Shown here: piece after piece, positions 8,720-16,206 of the stretch
How the letters are laid out: the number at the start of each line of letters is the position of its first letter
How positions within the stretch are numbered: position 1 is the stretch's first letter
DNA from: an uncultured Candidatus Nitrosopelagicus sp.
GTDB taxonomy: Archaea; Thermoproteota; Nitrososphaeria; Nitrososphaerales; Nitrosopumilaceae
Assembly (NCBI GenBank): GCA_937896695.1
Contig: CALBOT010000055.1
Span: forward strand, 1 to 27,151
Reading direction: 5' to 3'
Length of the DNA: 27,151 bases
The notes under the pieces: generated by a model
What the model saw: the letters and a program-made list of their open reading frames with translations, nothing else
What the model was told of the DNA's origin: nothing
Database searches by the model: none
Program-made: the position numbers and the translations under genes

Positions 8720-8962
8720 TTACTCGCCTTGACCGTCAATTTTAGTTAGTGTCAACGTAGAGCGAATTTTTCCAATTTTACGTATTTTCCATGTGATAGT
8801 TTCTCGAATTTTATCAACTGATTCTGATGATACTTTTACAATTATGTCATATGCACCAAATGTCCCATGGACTTCTTGTATGTCTTCAAATGTTTTCAGC
8901 TCTGAAATAATTTGTTTTTCTGCGCCTAATTCACAATTTATTAAAACAAACGCTTGAGCCAT
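8720..8962 (-). CDS. Stand-alone Lrp/AsnC effector-binding (RAM) domain
   Basis: This 80-residue protein is just the alpha/beta effector domain of Lrp/AsnC regulators. It has strand AFVLINCELGAEKQIISEL, loop EDIQEVHGTFGAYDIIVKV with the typical V-x-G-x-x-D core, helix SVDKIRETITWKIRKI, and final strand IRSTLTLTKI. It lacks the helix-turn-helix, so it cannot bind DNA by itself. Such small RAM proteins may bind amino acids and form mixed oligomers with full-length Lrp proteins, or act on enzymes; the target here is unknown. The ATG at 8962 has a TATA-like AATTTAA about 28 bases upstream on the minus strand. Confidence 0.88.
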   Translation of the reverse strand: MAQAFVLINCELGAEKQIISELKTFEDIQEVHGTFGAYDIIVKVSSESVDKIRETITWKIRKIGKIRSTLTLTKIDGQGE

Positions 8963-8986
8963 AGTATCAATACATTCTCATTGCAG

Positions 8987-8994
8987 TTAAATTT
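8987..8994 (-). promoter_or_regulatory. TATA-like element for the RAM-domain gene
   Basis: AAATTTAA on the minus strand is centred about 28 bases before the ATG at 8962. It is separate from the plus-strand element at 9008 that serves the divergent permease gene. Confidence 0.4.
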
Positions 8995-9007
8995 TCTTTC
9001 CTAAATC

Positions 9008-9014
9008 TAATATA
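9008..9014 (+). promoter_or_regulatory. TATA-like element for the TauE/SafE permease
   Basis: TAATATA on the plus strand is centred about 30 bases before the ATG at 9042, giving an inferred leader of only a few bases. Confidence 0.4.
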
Positions 9015-9041
9015 CCTCATGATCTTCTGTCCTAACTTACA

Positions 9042-9797
9042 ATGTTTGAAAATTTATGGTTAATTCCATTGGGATTTGCAGCAGGTGTATTGGGCTCCAT
9101 CGTTGGACTAGGTGGTGGAATAATTGCCGTTCCTGTAATGACTTTTGCTGGATTTCCACCTTCATTGGCTGCAAGTAACAGTCTTTTTGCAGCATTTAGT
9201 AATTCTGTTGCATCAACCGTATCATATGCACGTCAAAAACGTGTAGAGTTTGGAATTGGAATAAAACTTGGACTAATGTGTATTCCTGGTACAATCTTGG
9301 GTGCATTTGTTTCTGATATTATGACTCCAGTTGCATTTCAAATTTTATTTGCATTTGTATTGATAGCATCTGCTGTTTACATATTCCTAAAACGTGCAAT
9401 TGATGAAAAACCATACAATAAAACTGCCATAATGATGATTTTTTCTGCAGCTGCTAGCTTCTTTGCAGGAATTATTTCTAGTTTATTTGGTATTGGAGGT
9501 GGAATTGTATTTGTTCCGTTAATGGTTATTGGGATAGGAATTCCGATGAGAAGAGCGGCACCTACTGCACAGCTAATCTTGATGTTTGCGTCTCTTAGTG
9601 GACTCTTAGTTCATTCTGCATTAGGCCATCCTGATTACTTACAAGCATTTTTCTTAGCGCTTGGAGCATTTGCAGGGGGTCTACTTGGTGCTCGACTATC
9701 GTTAGAAATCAAAGAACAAAAATTAAAAATTCTTGTAACTGTGGTTCTTTTAGCTGCTGCAGTAAAATTGATTATCGATTCGGTGGCTCTTTTTTAA
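9042..9797 (+). CDS. TauE/SafE-family (DUF81) membrane permease
   Basis: This 251-residue integral membrane protein has two repeats, each with the family signature: GSIVGLGGGIIAVPVM near residues 19-33 and SSLFGIGGGIVFVPLM near 146-161. About eight hydrophobic segments can be seen, and the protein ends in a membrane helix. TauE/SafE proteins export sulfite, sulfoacetate or related small organic anions; the substrate here cannot be read from sequence. No sulfur genes lie nearby. Its last 26 bases overlap the 3' end of the convergent MaoC-like gene, the longest such overlap in the window. Confidence 0.88.
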   Translation: MFENLWLIPLGFAAGVLGSIVGLGGGIIAVPVMTFAGFPPSLAASNSLFAAFSNSVASTVSYARQKRVEFGIGIKLGLMCIPGTILGAFVSDIMTPVAFQILFAFVLIASAVYIFLKRAIDEKPYNKTAIMMIFSAAASFFAGIISSLFGIGGGIVFVPLMVIGIGIPMRRAAPTAQLILMFASLSGLLVHSALGHPDYLQAFFLALGAFAGGLLGARLSLEIKEQKLKILVTVVLLAAAVKLIIDSVALF

Positions 9798-10230
9798 TTC
9801 TGTAAAGATTATTTTTTGATGTTAAGACTAATTCACCATCTTCAAAAGTAGCTTCGAAATCAACACTAATCAAACCATATTCGTCATCAATATCTCTTTT
9901 ATCTGAAATTGTATACTTGAGGCGTAAGACTTGGTCCGTATACACTGGTCTTAGAAATCTTGTTTGTCTATTTTTCCATTCTTCATCCCCATCGATACCA
10001 TATAGAACTATGTAGTTTCCATAAATCTGTCTTAATCTCGTAAATTCTCCTTCCATTCGTGAAATAATTGCTCTTCCTGAAATTACTCTGTCTTCATCTT
10101 TTCCAGAATCTATCTCAAACATTGCATTTTTAATTCTTGAAAAACCAAGATATTCATCCAATTCTTTTTTTGAAATACTTGTTGTGGAAACAAAGGCATT
10201 TCCTATCTTTATTGTTTTGAATTTTTCCAT
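9772..10230 (-). CDS. MaoC-like hotdog-fold protein
   Basis: This 152-residue protein looks like a MaoC/hotdog acyl-CoA hydratase-like domain. A long central helix region carries SGRAIISRMEGEFTRLRQIYGN. A strand pair follows with TRFLRPVYTDQVLRLKYTIS, in the place where MaoC proteins have their KFxxPVxxGDxL motif. The last strand pairs are LISVDFEATFEDGELVLTS. The usual catalytic D/H (R)-hydratase signature is not clear to me, so activity is open. It starts 3 bases after the double-SDR gene and shares its strand, so the two are probably one operon; a hydratase or thioesterase acting on a 3-hydroxyacyl-CoA would fit. It could instead be an FAS1-type hotdog protein without hydratase activity. 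Confidence 0.62.
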   Translation of the reverse strand: MEKFKTIKIGNAFVSTTSISKKELDEYLGFSRIKNAMFEIDSGKDEDRVISGRAIISRMEGEFTRLRQIYGNYIVLYGIDGDEEWKNRQTRFLRPVYTDQVLRLKYTISDKRDIDDEYGLISVDFEATFEDGELVLTSKNNLYRIKKEPPNR

Positions 10231-10233
10231 TTT

Positions 10234-11982
10234 TTATCTTGATTCGTCAGGACAGAAAATTACTTCTGCACTGGATCTTGAATCATCAGATATTAGATAA
10301 TTCACAGCATCTGTAATTCTTGCATTGTTTGGTTCTTTTCCGTCTACTGTTCCTGCTAATACTAGGAACGCTCTTACATTTGATTTCAAAACATCGCTTA
10401 GTTCTTGGTTAACAGTTGTTGCAAATGGTCGTAGTGCACCTCTAAAAACTTCAACTTTAGCTCTTTCTCCGCCTCCTATCTTCTTTCCATATGGGAGGTC
10501 TGGACCAATTATTACAATACGCCCTTTTGCATCTTTGAAAAGTCTTGGATCTTCTGAACCATTAGGAACAAAAATTCCCATTGCATTTTGACTAACAATA
10601 GCTGGAATGTTGATAAATTTATTGGTTAAATCATCCCATTCACTTCTAGACAATTCTGTTAATTTTGATATTGTTGGAACTTTACCGGTAATGTGTATGA
10701 ATACTTCGATATCTCCTTTTGATTTTGCGGTGTTAAACCATCTAGTAATTTCTTCGTTATTTGAAAAATCAATTACATGTGAATGGAATTTGTTTGAAAT
10801 TGAATCTTGAATTTCTTTTGGACATTTGTTTGAAATAAAACAAATTGCTTGACCTCCGTTTGATTGTACATTTGTTGCAATTTCTTCAGCTTTTTTTGCA
10901 TCTTCCTCATCTGTTGCATCAATTGTTAGTACTGCAATTTTTGAAGAATAATCATGTTGTTTCACGGTTTCTGGAATTGATGTTATATGTGATCTTACTG
11001 GATAGAAAACTCTGTCACCTGGAATAATTTTTCCGTTTAGAATTTTTGCTTGTTCATCATCTGCTAATGTTAAAACAGTTGTTGCAACTTGATCTTGTGA
11101 TAAGAATTGTTGGTCTGCAATCATTGTTGATGTATTTTTTTGAATTTTTTCTGCAATACTTTGTACTTTATTTAGTAAATTTGTAAATGTTGATTCTTGC
11201 TTTCCTAATTTTTCTGCAGCTGATTTTATTCCATTCTTAATTGTATCTTCGTCCTCGCCTAACAAACCTACAATTTCTTTGTTTGCGGCTTCGACTTCTG
11301 TTGGTAATAGGTCTTCGAATCCACTAACTCTTAGAAATTCTGATGCAGCTTTTGGATATACTGTCTTGTAAATTCTGTCTGAGTGTACTGGACCTGGATT
11401 TGTTCCAATTGAAACTATTCCTTTTTCTGTTAATTCCCATGACATTGCTTCAACTAATCTGTTCTTTGCACCTTGTGATGCAGTATATGGACCTCTGAAT
11501 CTGTATGGTCTTTGTTCCAATGGTCTTTCTTCAGCAAAGAATGTTGAAATTGTAATAATTTTGCCACCTTCTTTCATAACTTTTAATGCTTGTACAGAAG
11601 TCCAAAATGTTCCGGTCAGGTGTATGTCTACAGTACTTCTAAATTCTTCTAATGATGCATGTGAGAAACATGTAACTGGTCCTGAAACTCCTGCATTGTT
11701 TACAATTACATCAACATTAACGCCTTCATTTTTTAAAGCATCAAACATCTCTGTAACTGATTTTTCATCACTGACATCTACTCCTGAAAATATTTTTACA
11801 AATCCATTTGAATTTTTTTCATTAATGATTTTTGTTAGCATTTCTGATGTGCTCTCAAGAGGCTCTTTTCTTCTACCTAAAATGATGACACTGGCTCCAT
11901 TTTCTACGAATTTCTTTGCAACCGTCATTCCGATGCCGGTTCCACTGCCTGTGATTAAAACAACTTTATTTTCAAACTTCAA
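10234..11982 (-). CDS. Double-SDR protein resembling one half of bacterial malonyl-CoA reductase
   Basis: The protein has 582 residues, about twice a normal SDR. Residues 1-205 are a classical short-chain dehydrogenase: NAD(P)-binding TGSGTGIG at 11-18, NNAG at 95-98, a PYTASQ active-site segment with Y166, and PGPVHSDRI at 196-204. Then comes a helical insert (about 205-335) and a second, degenerate Rossmann-like half without a glycine motif (about 335-560, with GRIVIIGPDLPYG and FRGALRPFATTVNQ). From memory, this order, the PGPV-x-x-DR motif and the C-terminal half match each half of Chloroflexus-type malonyl-CoA reductase. The Lys of YxxxK is replaced by Gln (Q170) and the usual active-site Ser position carries T147. 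The start is TTG at 11982, with an AATTAATATT element about 28 bases upstream. An ordinary 3-oxoacyl reductase remains possible. Confidence 0.72.
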   Translation of the reverse strand: MKFENKVVLITGSGTGIGMTVAKKFVENGASVIILGRRKEPLESTSEMLTKIINEKNSNGFVKIFSGVDVSDEKSVTEMFDALKNEGVNVDVIVNNAGVSGPVTCFSHASLEEFRSTVDIHLTGTFWTSVQALKVMKEGGKIITISTFFAEERPLEQRPYRFRGPYTASQGAKNRLVEAMSWELTEKGIVSIGTNPGPVHSDRIYKTVYPKAASEFLRVSGFEDLLPTEVEAANKEIVGLLGEDEDTIKNGIKSAAEKLGKQESTFTNLLNKVQSIAEKIQKNTSTMIADQQFLSQDQVATTVLTLADDEQAKILNGKIIPGDRVFYPVRSHITSIPETVKQHDYSSKIAVLTIDATDEEDAKKAEEIATNVQSNGGQAICFISNKCPKEIQDSISNKFHSHVIDFSNNEEITRWFNTAKSKGDIEVFIHITGKVPTISKLTELSRSEWDDLTNKFINIPAIVSQNAMGIFVPNGSEDPRLFKDAKGRIVIIGPDLPYGKKIGGGERAKVEVFRGALRPFATTVNQELSDVLKSNVRAFLVLAGTVDGKEPNNARITDAVNYLISDDSRSSAEVIFCPDESR

Positions 11983-12069
11983 TCTAACAAAAATTTTGTC
12001 AGAATTGCAATATTAATTACTTGTCCCTCAAGAATTATCTTTATTTGTGGGTAATCTTGAATATAGCTA

Positions 12070-12306
12070 ATGCATGATACAGAACCTGATACATTTGTTA
12101 TTCAATCAATGCCTGAAAAATTTTCAGAAATGCTAAAAGAGATCGCTGTTGATTCAACTCCGAAAGAAATTGCAACTGATGATGTTGAACATGATGATTA
12201 TTACAGTAGAGTATTTTCACAAACCACTCGAATGGTTACAAACAAGGGCTGTCTTGATGTCACTGGAACTAACATTGATGTCATTCAGATTATACAAAAG
12301 GGATAG
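12070..12306 (+). CDS. Small acidic protein of unknown function
   Basis: This 78-residue protein is acidic, with MHDTEPDTFVIQSMPEKF at the start, a run EIATDDVEHDDYYSRVF in the middle, and a C-terminal TNIDVIQIIQKG. I recognise no family, membrane segment or metal site. A TATA-like CTTTATTTG lies about 27 bases before the ATG. It ends 2 bases before the next gene and is probably co-transcribed with it. Codon use and base composition match the surrounding archaeal genes, so it is likely real. Confidence 0.6.
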   Translation: MHDTEPDTFVIQSMPEKFSEMLKEIAVDSTPKEIATDDVEHDDYYSRVFSQTTRMVTNKGCLDVTGTNIDVIQIIQKG

Positions 12307-12308
12307 TT

Positions 12309-12680
12309 ATGCAAGATCCAAATCCACTTCCTTGGGGGGCACAGGACCGTTTTCAAGCTCATTTCATTGTTCGAAAAGAAGCAGAAAATTCCTTAGACCT
12401 CACAGCCAGAACTCTTCTAAAAACCTCTGGCCACTTTGGTTCAAAAAAAGTCACTAAAGTTCAATGGGAAGGTGGAAAAATTGCTGACACTTTAAACTCT
12501 GATTCAATACTCAATGATCTTATTGCACAACAGTCTGTTGATGATGCAACAATAACAATTGATCCTACCTCAAAAGGTGTCCGAATTTATGGAAAATGGA
12601 AAAATAGTTTTGAATTTAATGTTTCAAAAGTTCAATTTGAAATATTTGACAAAATTGCTGGTCATGTAAAGAGTTTCTAA
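12309..12680 (+). CDS. Conserved-looking protein of unknown function
   Basis: This 123-residue protein has a mixed alpha/beta pattern: FQAHFIVRKEAENSLDLTA, a Lys-rich turn GSKKVTKVQWEGG, then DATITIDPTSKGVRIYGKW and a final KVQFEIFDKIAGHVKSF. No membrane segment or Cys cluster is present, and I do not recognise a family. It follows the small acidic gene by 2 bases, so the pair is one transcription unit. Its stop overlaps the stop of the tRNA endonuclease gene through CTAA, which contains the stop codons of both genes. Confidence 0.6.
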   Translation: MQDPNPLPWGAQDRFQAHFIVRKEAENSLDLTARTLLKTSGHFGSKKVTKVQWEGGKIADTLNSDSILNDLIAQQSVDDATITIDPTSKGVRIYGKWKNSFEFNVSKVQFEIFDKIAGHVKSF

Positions 12681-13213
12681 GCCTTCCACCAATCAAGTGC
12701 AACATAATCAACTTTATCTTTTCCAGATGGAATTGCCAAAATGAATTGTTTTTTTACACTTGATGCTAACCTTCCTGCTAAAACAATGTCTGTTGATGTC
12801 ATATTCTCATTTCTATTGTAAACCTGAACTAAAAATGGTGCATGATCAATTCCAGGTCCTTTTTGATATACTGCAAAGTCACATCCAAATTTTATTCCTG
12901 GGCTGACAATGTATCCTTTATCTCTAAAATCTTTGTACACTTGAAATTTTTTTTCAAAGTTATGATGTTGTTCTTGACATACATGGAACATTTTTTTTGT
13001 TGTAATTTTCTTTTTGTTTTTGTAAATTTGAATTTTGGATTTACTCATTAAATAAAATCCTTCAATTAAATCTAAAATTAAAGGAACGTTGATTTCATCT
13101 AATTTTGGTTTTGGAATTCCTATAGGTTTTCCATAATATCCTTGACTGAATAATTTTTTAGAATCATCTAAATCCCATACAATCAGACGATTCTCCAGTA
13201 ATTCTGTTTTCAA
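12677..13213 (-). CDS. endA: tRNA-splicing endonuclease (archaeal EndA)
   Basis: The C-terminal catalytic domain of the archaeal tRNA-intron endonuclease is clear: YKDFRDKGYIVSPGIKFGCD, then FAVYQKG, DHAPFLVQV and LASSVKKQFILAI. These carry the Tyr, His and Lys of the catalytic set. The enzyme cuts bulge-helix-bulge sites in precursor tRNAs. I placed the start at TTG 13213, giving 178 residues. The protein then begins MKTELLENRLIVWD, as homologues usually do, and the gap from the stop of the upstream DUF47 gene is 2 bases. An ATG at 13264 gives 195 residues but would overlap that gene by 49 bases. It is the last of three same-strand genes (ligase, DUF47, endA). Confidence 0.88.
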   Translation of the reverse strand: MKTELLENRLIVWDLDDSKKLFSQGYYGKPIGIPKPKLDEINVPLILDLIEGFYLMSKSKIQIYKNKKKITTKKMFHVCQEQHHNFEKKFQVYKDFRDKGYIVSPGIKFGCDFAVYQKGPGIDHAPFLVQVYNRNENMTSTDIVLAGRLASSVKKQFILAIPSGKDKVDYVALDWWKA

Positions 13214-13215
13214 AA

Positions 13216-13866
13216 CTATAAACTCAATGCCAAAAGAATGAATGAATCTGATACTTCTTGACATTTGTCAGCCATTTCTTCAATTCCTTCTATTGTATCT
13301 TTCATCAATAGCATTTCACTTGTAGTAGAAATCTCAAGTGCTTTTAACACCATTTTTCTGTATTTGATATCAATTTCTCTTTCTAGCTTTTGTGTATCTT
13401 GTGCTAGTTCAATTGATTTTGCAGAATCTGAATTTAGACTCCTGATAATTTCATTTAATTTGTAAATCTCGTCTACAACTAATTCAATTAACTCTGTTAG
13501 GTCTCCATCAAGTTTTGATGATTTTAATGTGGTGGCTTTGATATTTGATAATTTGAATGCTATTCCTGTAATGTATCCTGCAATCTCATCCATGGTATAG
13601 GCTGTATTTAGTAAATTTTCTCGATTTAAAATTAAACCACCGACATCGGCAACATCTCTGGTAATTTTTCTTCTCAAACTTTCTACTTCTTCTTCTAAAG
13701 AAGCAATTTGTTCTAAAGCATCTTTGATTCCGGCTTTGTCCTTTTTCACAATTAATTCTGGTAATTGTGAAAGACTTCTTCCAGCATTTAATATTCTATT
13801 TATTTCATCTTGCAAAACTGCAACTGCTTTTCGTTTTGCTTGTACTTCTAATTCCCCGCTGTACAT
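13216..13866 (-). CDS. DUF47/PhoU-like protein
   Basis: Starting at ATG 13866 gives 216 residues of nearly pure helix: EVQAKRKAVAVLQDEINRI, VESLRRKITRDVADVGG, ENLLNTAYTMDEIAGYITG and GIEEMADKCQEVSDSFILLA. This matches the DUF47 family, distant relatives of PhoU that are often encoded beside phosphate transporters; no transporter is seen here. A longer frame from 13989 would run into the ligase gene and adds low-complexity sequence, so I rejected it. A TATA-like CTTAATATTC is centred about 30 bases before 13866 on the minus strand, so the gene may have its own promoter between the ligase and itself. Confidence 0.82.
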   Translation of the reverse strand: MYSGELEVQAKRKAVAVLQDEINRILNAGRSLSQLPELIVKKDKAGIKDALEQIASLEEEVESLRRKITRDVADVGGLILNRENLLNTAYTMDEIAGYITGIAFKLSNIKATTLKSSKLDGDLTELIELVVDEIYKLNEIIRSLNSDSAKSIELAQDTQKLEREIDIKYRKMVLKALEISTTSEMLLMKDTIEGIEEMADKCQEVSDSFILLALSL

Positions 13867-13921
13867 AACAAGTAGCGTAAATCTCGTACTGAATATTAAG
13901 GCTTGGTTAAATGAATTTAAG

Positions 13922-15679
13922 CTATTCTTGACTTTCTGTCTTTTTTTGGACTTTGTATAATGCAATAACTTCCTCATCTGTTGAGGCATCTTCTGAAGTT
14001 TTTTCTGTTCTGATCTTTCCGGTAAATTTTGGAAATCGTAATGCCAATCCTGTACCTTCTTTTATTTTATCTAATGCTGTTTTATGAATTGGGCTTTGAG
14101 TAATTTCTGATGCGACTATTTCTATAACTAATTCTGGTTCGAACCATACGTCTGCCTCCATTTCACTAACTATTCTTGGATTTTTTTTCAAAGTGACTTT
14201 TGGTGAGAGAATTTGATATAATTGATCTAAACTTTCATCTGTAAATCCTGTTCCAACTTTGCAAATGCTTGGGAAGATATCTTCTTCATCATTATATGTG
14301 GAAAGCAACAGTGTTCCGTATTTGCCAGTTCGTCTACCTTTACCAAAAAATGCACCGACAACTACTAGGTCAAGACTATCGCCTAATTCATTTTGATATT
14401 CTCTTTTTAGCTTTAACCAGTTACTTCCTCTAATTCCAGCTCTATATGTTGAATCCAGATGTTTTAACATCAACCCTTCACATCCTGAATTTATTGAATT
14501 TTCTAAAACTTCTAAAATTTGTTCTTCACTTTCTATAACTGACATTGGAATAAGTCTGGCAAAATCATCTTGTTTGATAATTTTTTCCAATAATTCTCTT
14601 CTTTCTTCATATCTCATATCCATACAATTTTTTTCATCAGAAAATAATACATCAAAGAAATTAACTGTAATGGGGTATTTTGTTACGGCTTCTTCAATTT
14701 CATATTTTCTTCTTCTATGCATTAACTCTTGAAATGGAAGAAAATCTCCTGAATTTGAATTCATGGCAACTACTTCTGCTTCTAAAATGACATTATCTGA
14801 AATAATTAATTTTGAAATTTTTTCAACTATGTCCGGATAATATGATGTGATTATCTCTAAACTTCTTGAAAAAATTTCTATCTTATCTTTTTGTTTGTGA
14901 ATTTGTGCTCTTTCTCCGTCTAATTTGTACTCTGCTGCAAATTTATCTTGAAATTTTTCGACTGTTTCTTCTCCGCTCTTTATTCTGTCTGCTAACATTG
15001 GTCTAATTGGACTAAATAATTTAATTTGAAATTTTTCAATTTCATTAATGCCTCCTGTTGAAATTACTTCTGCAACTTTTCCTAAATCACTTGAAACATT
15101 ATATGCATTTTCTATAATTTCTCGATTCTCTTTTTTTCCAGTAAATGCAATTGCTAATGCATCCATGACTGTATTTTCTGCTATACCTAATCGTAGTGTT
15201 CCTAGTAAAATTTTCAAGATGAATTTTGATTCTTGAGGGGTTGCATCATTTAACATACTTGAAACATACTTCATTTTCATTTCTTGCGAACCTTTTCCTT
15301 CTAATTTTGAAATTTTGAATAATGTATCGTAAACCTTCTCTAATGTTATCACTTCCGATGCAAATGTTGTTTGTATTTTTTGTTGTAAAATATTTTCTGC
15401 AGTTTGTCCTAAATCTCCACCTTTGTTGTAATCATCTTCGATTTTTTTTAATGGTATTCCGGATGATTTTGACATTGCTCTCATCACAAGCTTTTCTGCA
15501 ATGCCCAGCTCAACTCCTTCGAAGTTTGGTCGTAATTTTCCTTGTATAAGATAGATTGCCTTTGCAATCACATTTTCTGGAATTTCTTGTATTAATTTGA
15601 CAAGAATGTCTGTTAACTCGAGTCTTTTGCTAGTTGCTTCCATTTGTTGGAATGCATCAGAAATAATTGAAAATTTCAT
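13922..15679 (-). CDS. ATP-dependent DNA ligase
   Basis: This 585-residue ligase has the archaeal/eukaryotic DNA ligase I layout. A helical DNA-binding domain fills residues 1-215. The adenylation domain has motif I EYKLDGERAQIHK with the AMP-accepting K252, then FSRSLE, a LEAEVVAMN strand (motif IV-like), GCEGLMLKH and SNWLKLKREY (motif V). An OB-fold follows with RRTGKYGTLLLSTY and PKVTLKKNPRIVS near the end. It seals nicks in replication and repair. Its length matches family norms. A TATA-like ATCAAATAAA is centred about 26 bases before the ATG. It heads a three-gene run with the DUF47 and tRNA endonuclease genes; whether it joins tRNA halves cannot be concluded. Confidence 0.94.
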   Translation of the reverse strand: MKFSIISDAFQQMEATSKRLELTDILVKLIQEIPENVIAKAIYLIQGKLRPNFEGVELGIAEKLVMRAMSKSSGIPLKKIEDDYNKGGDLGQTAENILQQKIQTTFASEVITLEKVYDTLFKISKLEGKGSQEMKMKYVSSMLNDATPQESKFILKILLGTLRLGIAENTVMDALAIAFTGKKENREIIENAYNVSSDLGKVAEVISTGGINEIEKFQIKLFSPIRPMLADRIKSGEETVEKFQDKFAAEYKLDGERAQIHKQKDKIEIFSRSLEIITSYYPDIVEKISKLIISDNVILEAEVVAMNSNSGDFLPFQELMHRRRKYEIEEAVTKYPITVNFFDVLFSDEKNCMDMRYEERRELLEKIIKQDDFARLIPMSVIESEEQILEVLENSINSGCEGLMLKHLDSTYRAGIRGSNWLKLKREYQNELGDSLDLVVVGAFFGKGRRTGKYGTLLLSTYNDEEDIFPSICKVGTGFTDESLDQLYQILSPKVTLKKNPRIVSEMEADVWFEPELVIEIVASEITQSPIHKTALDKIKEGTGLALRFPKFTGKIRTEKTSEDASTDEEVIALYKVQKKTESQE

Positions 15680-15700
15680 GTATTGTTTTGATTTTGTTTG

Positions 15701-15710
15701 TTTATTTGAT
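15701..15710 (-). promoter_or_regulatory. TATA-like element for the DNA ligase gene
   Basis: The minus strand reads ATCAAATAAA, centred about 26 bases before the ATG at 15679. Confidence 0.4.
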
Positions 15711-15721
15711 TAACTTTTGTT

Positions 15722-16150
15722 CTAGATGTATCTGAACATGACTTTTTTTCGATCCTTTTTTACGTCTGATACTAGCGCAAAATTGTTTAATGGATACGCT
15801 TCTTTGTATTGTTTCATAAAACTCCATGCCACATCATGATTTCTAAATTCAGTTCTTAACCCTGGCAAAATTGTTTCTTTTCCATCTATATCAAACATTA
15901 CTACTGAGTAGTGTTTTGGTCTGTTATGTGGTCTTGCTTTTAGAAACCATGCAACTGCAAATGCAAATGCTGTAACTAAAATAAAACCTGCACCTATTTC
16001 TTTGAATATCGGCCAAAACGTATCTGGGATTGTCTGTCCAAATAATTGGACAACGATATGTGAAAATGTCAATACTGCTGCAACCGTAATTGCAATTTTT
16101 GTAACGCTGTGAGATAAGAATGAAAATTGAAATTCATATTTCGAAATCAT
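15722..16150 (-). CDS. Small two-helix membrane protein of unknown function
   Basis: This 142-residue protein has two hydrophobic segments, VTKIAITVAAVLTFSHIVVQ (about residues 16-36) and EIGAGFILVTAFAFAVAWFL (about 51-70). A soluble C-terminal part follows with YSVVMFDIDGKETILPGL and VKKDRKKVMFRYI. The FDIDG stretch looks superficially like a HAD motif but no other HAD motif follows, so I do not call it one. No family was recognised. A GATTAAATC element lies about 29 bases before the ATG. It lies between the FBP aldolase/phosphatase and the DNA ligase gene on the same strand. Confidence 0.65.
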   Translation of the reverse strand: MISKYEFQFSFLSHSVTKIAITVAAVLTFSHIVVQLFGQTIPDTFWPIFKEIGAGFILVTAFAFAVAWFLKARPHNRPKHYSVVMFDIDGKETILPGLRTEFRNHDVAWSFMKQYKEAYPLNNFALVSDVKKDRKKVMFRYI

Positions 16151-16206
16151 ATGTAAAATACTATCACTACAATTGATTTAATCTTTGCTTAAAATATCTA
16201 AGATCA

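Noticed and set aside
13867..13989. N-terminal extension of the DUF47 gene into the ligase gene
   Set aside because: It would overlap the ligase 3' end, adds low-complexity residues, and a TATA-like element supports the ATG at 13866.
15722..16150. HAD phosphatase reading of the FDIDG motif in the small membrane protein
   Set aside because: Only this short stretch matches; the other HAD motifs are missing and the protein is too short.
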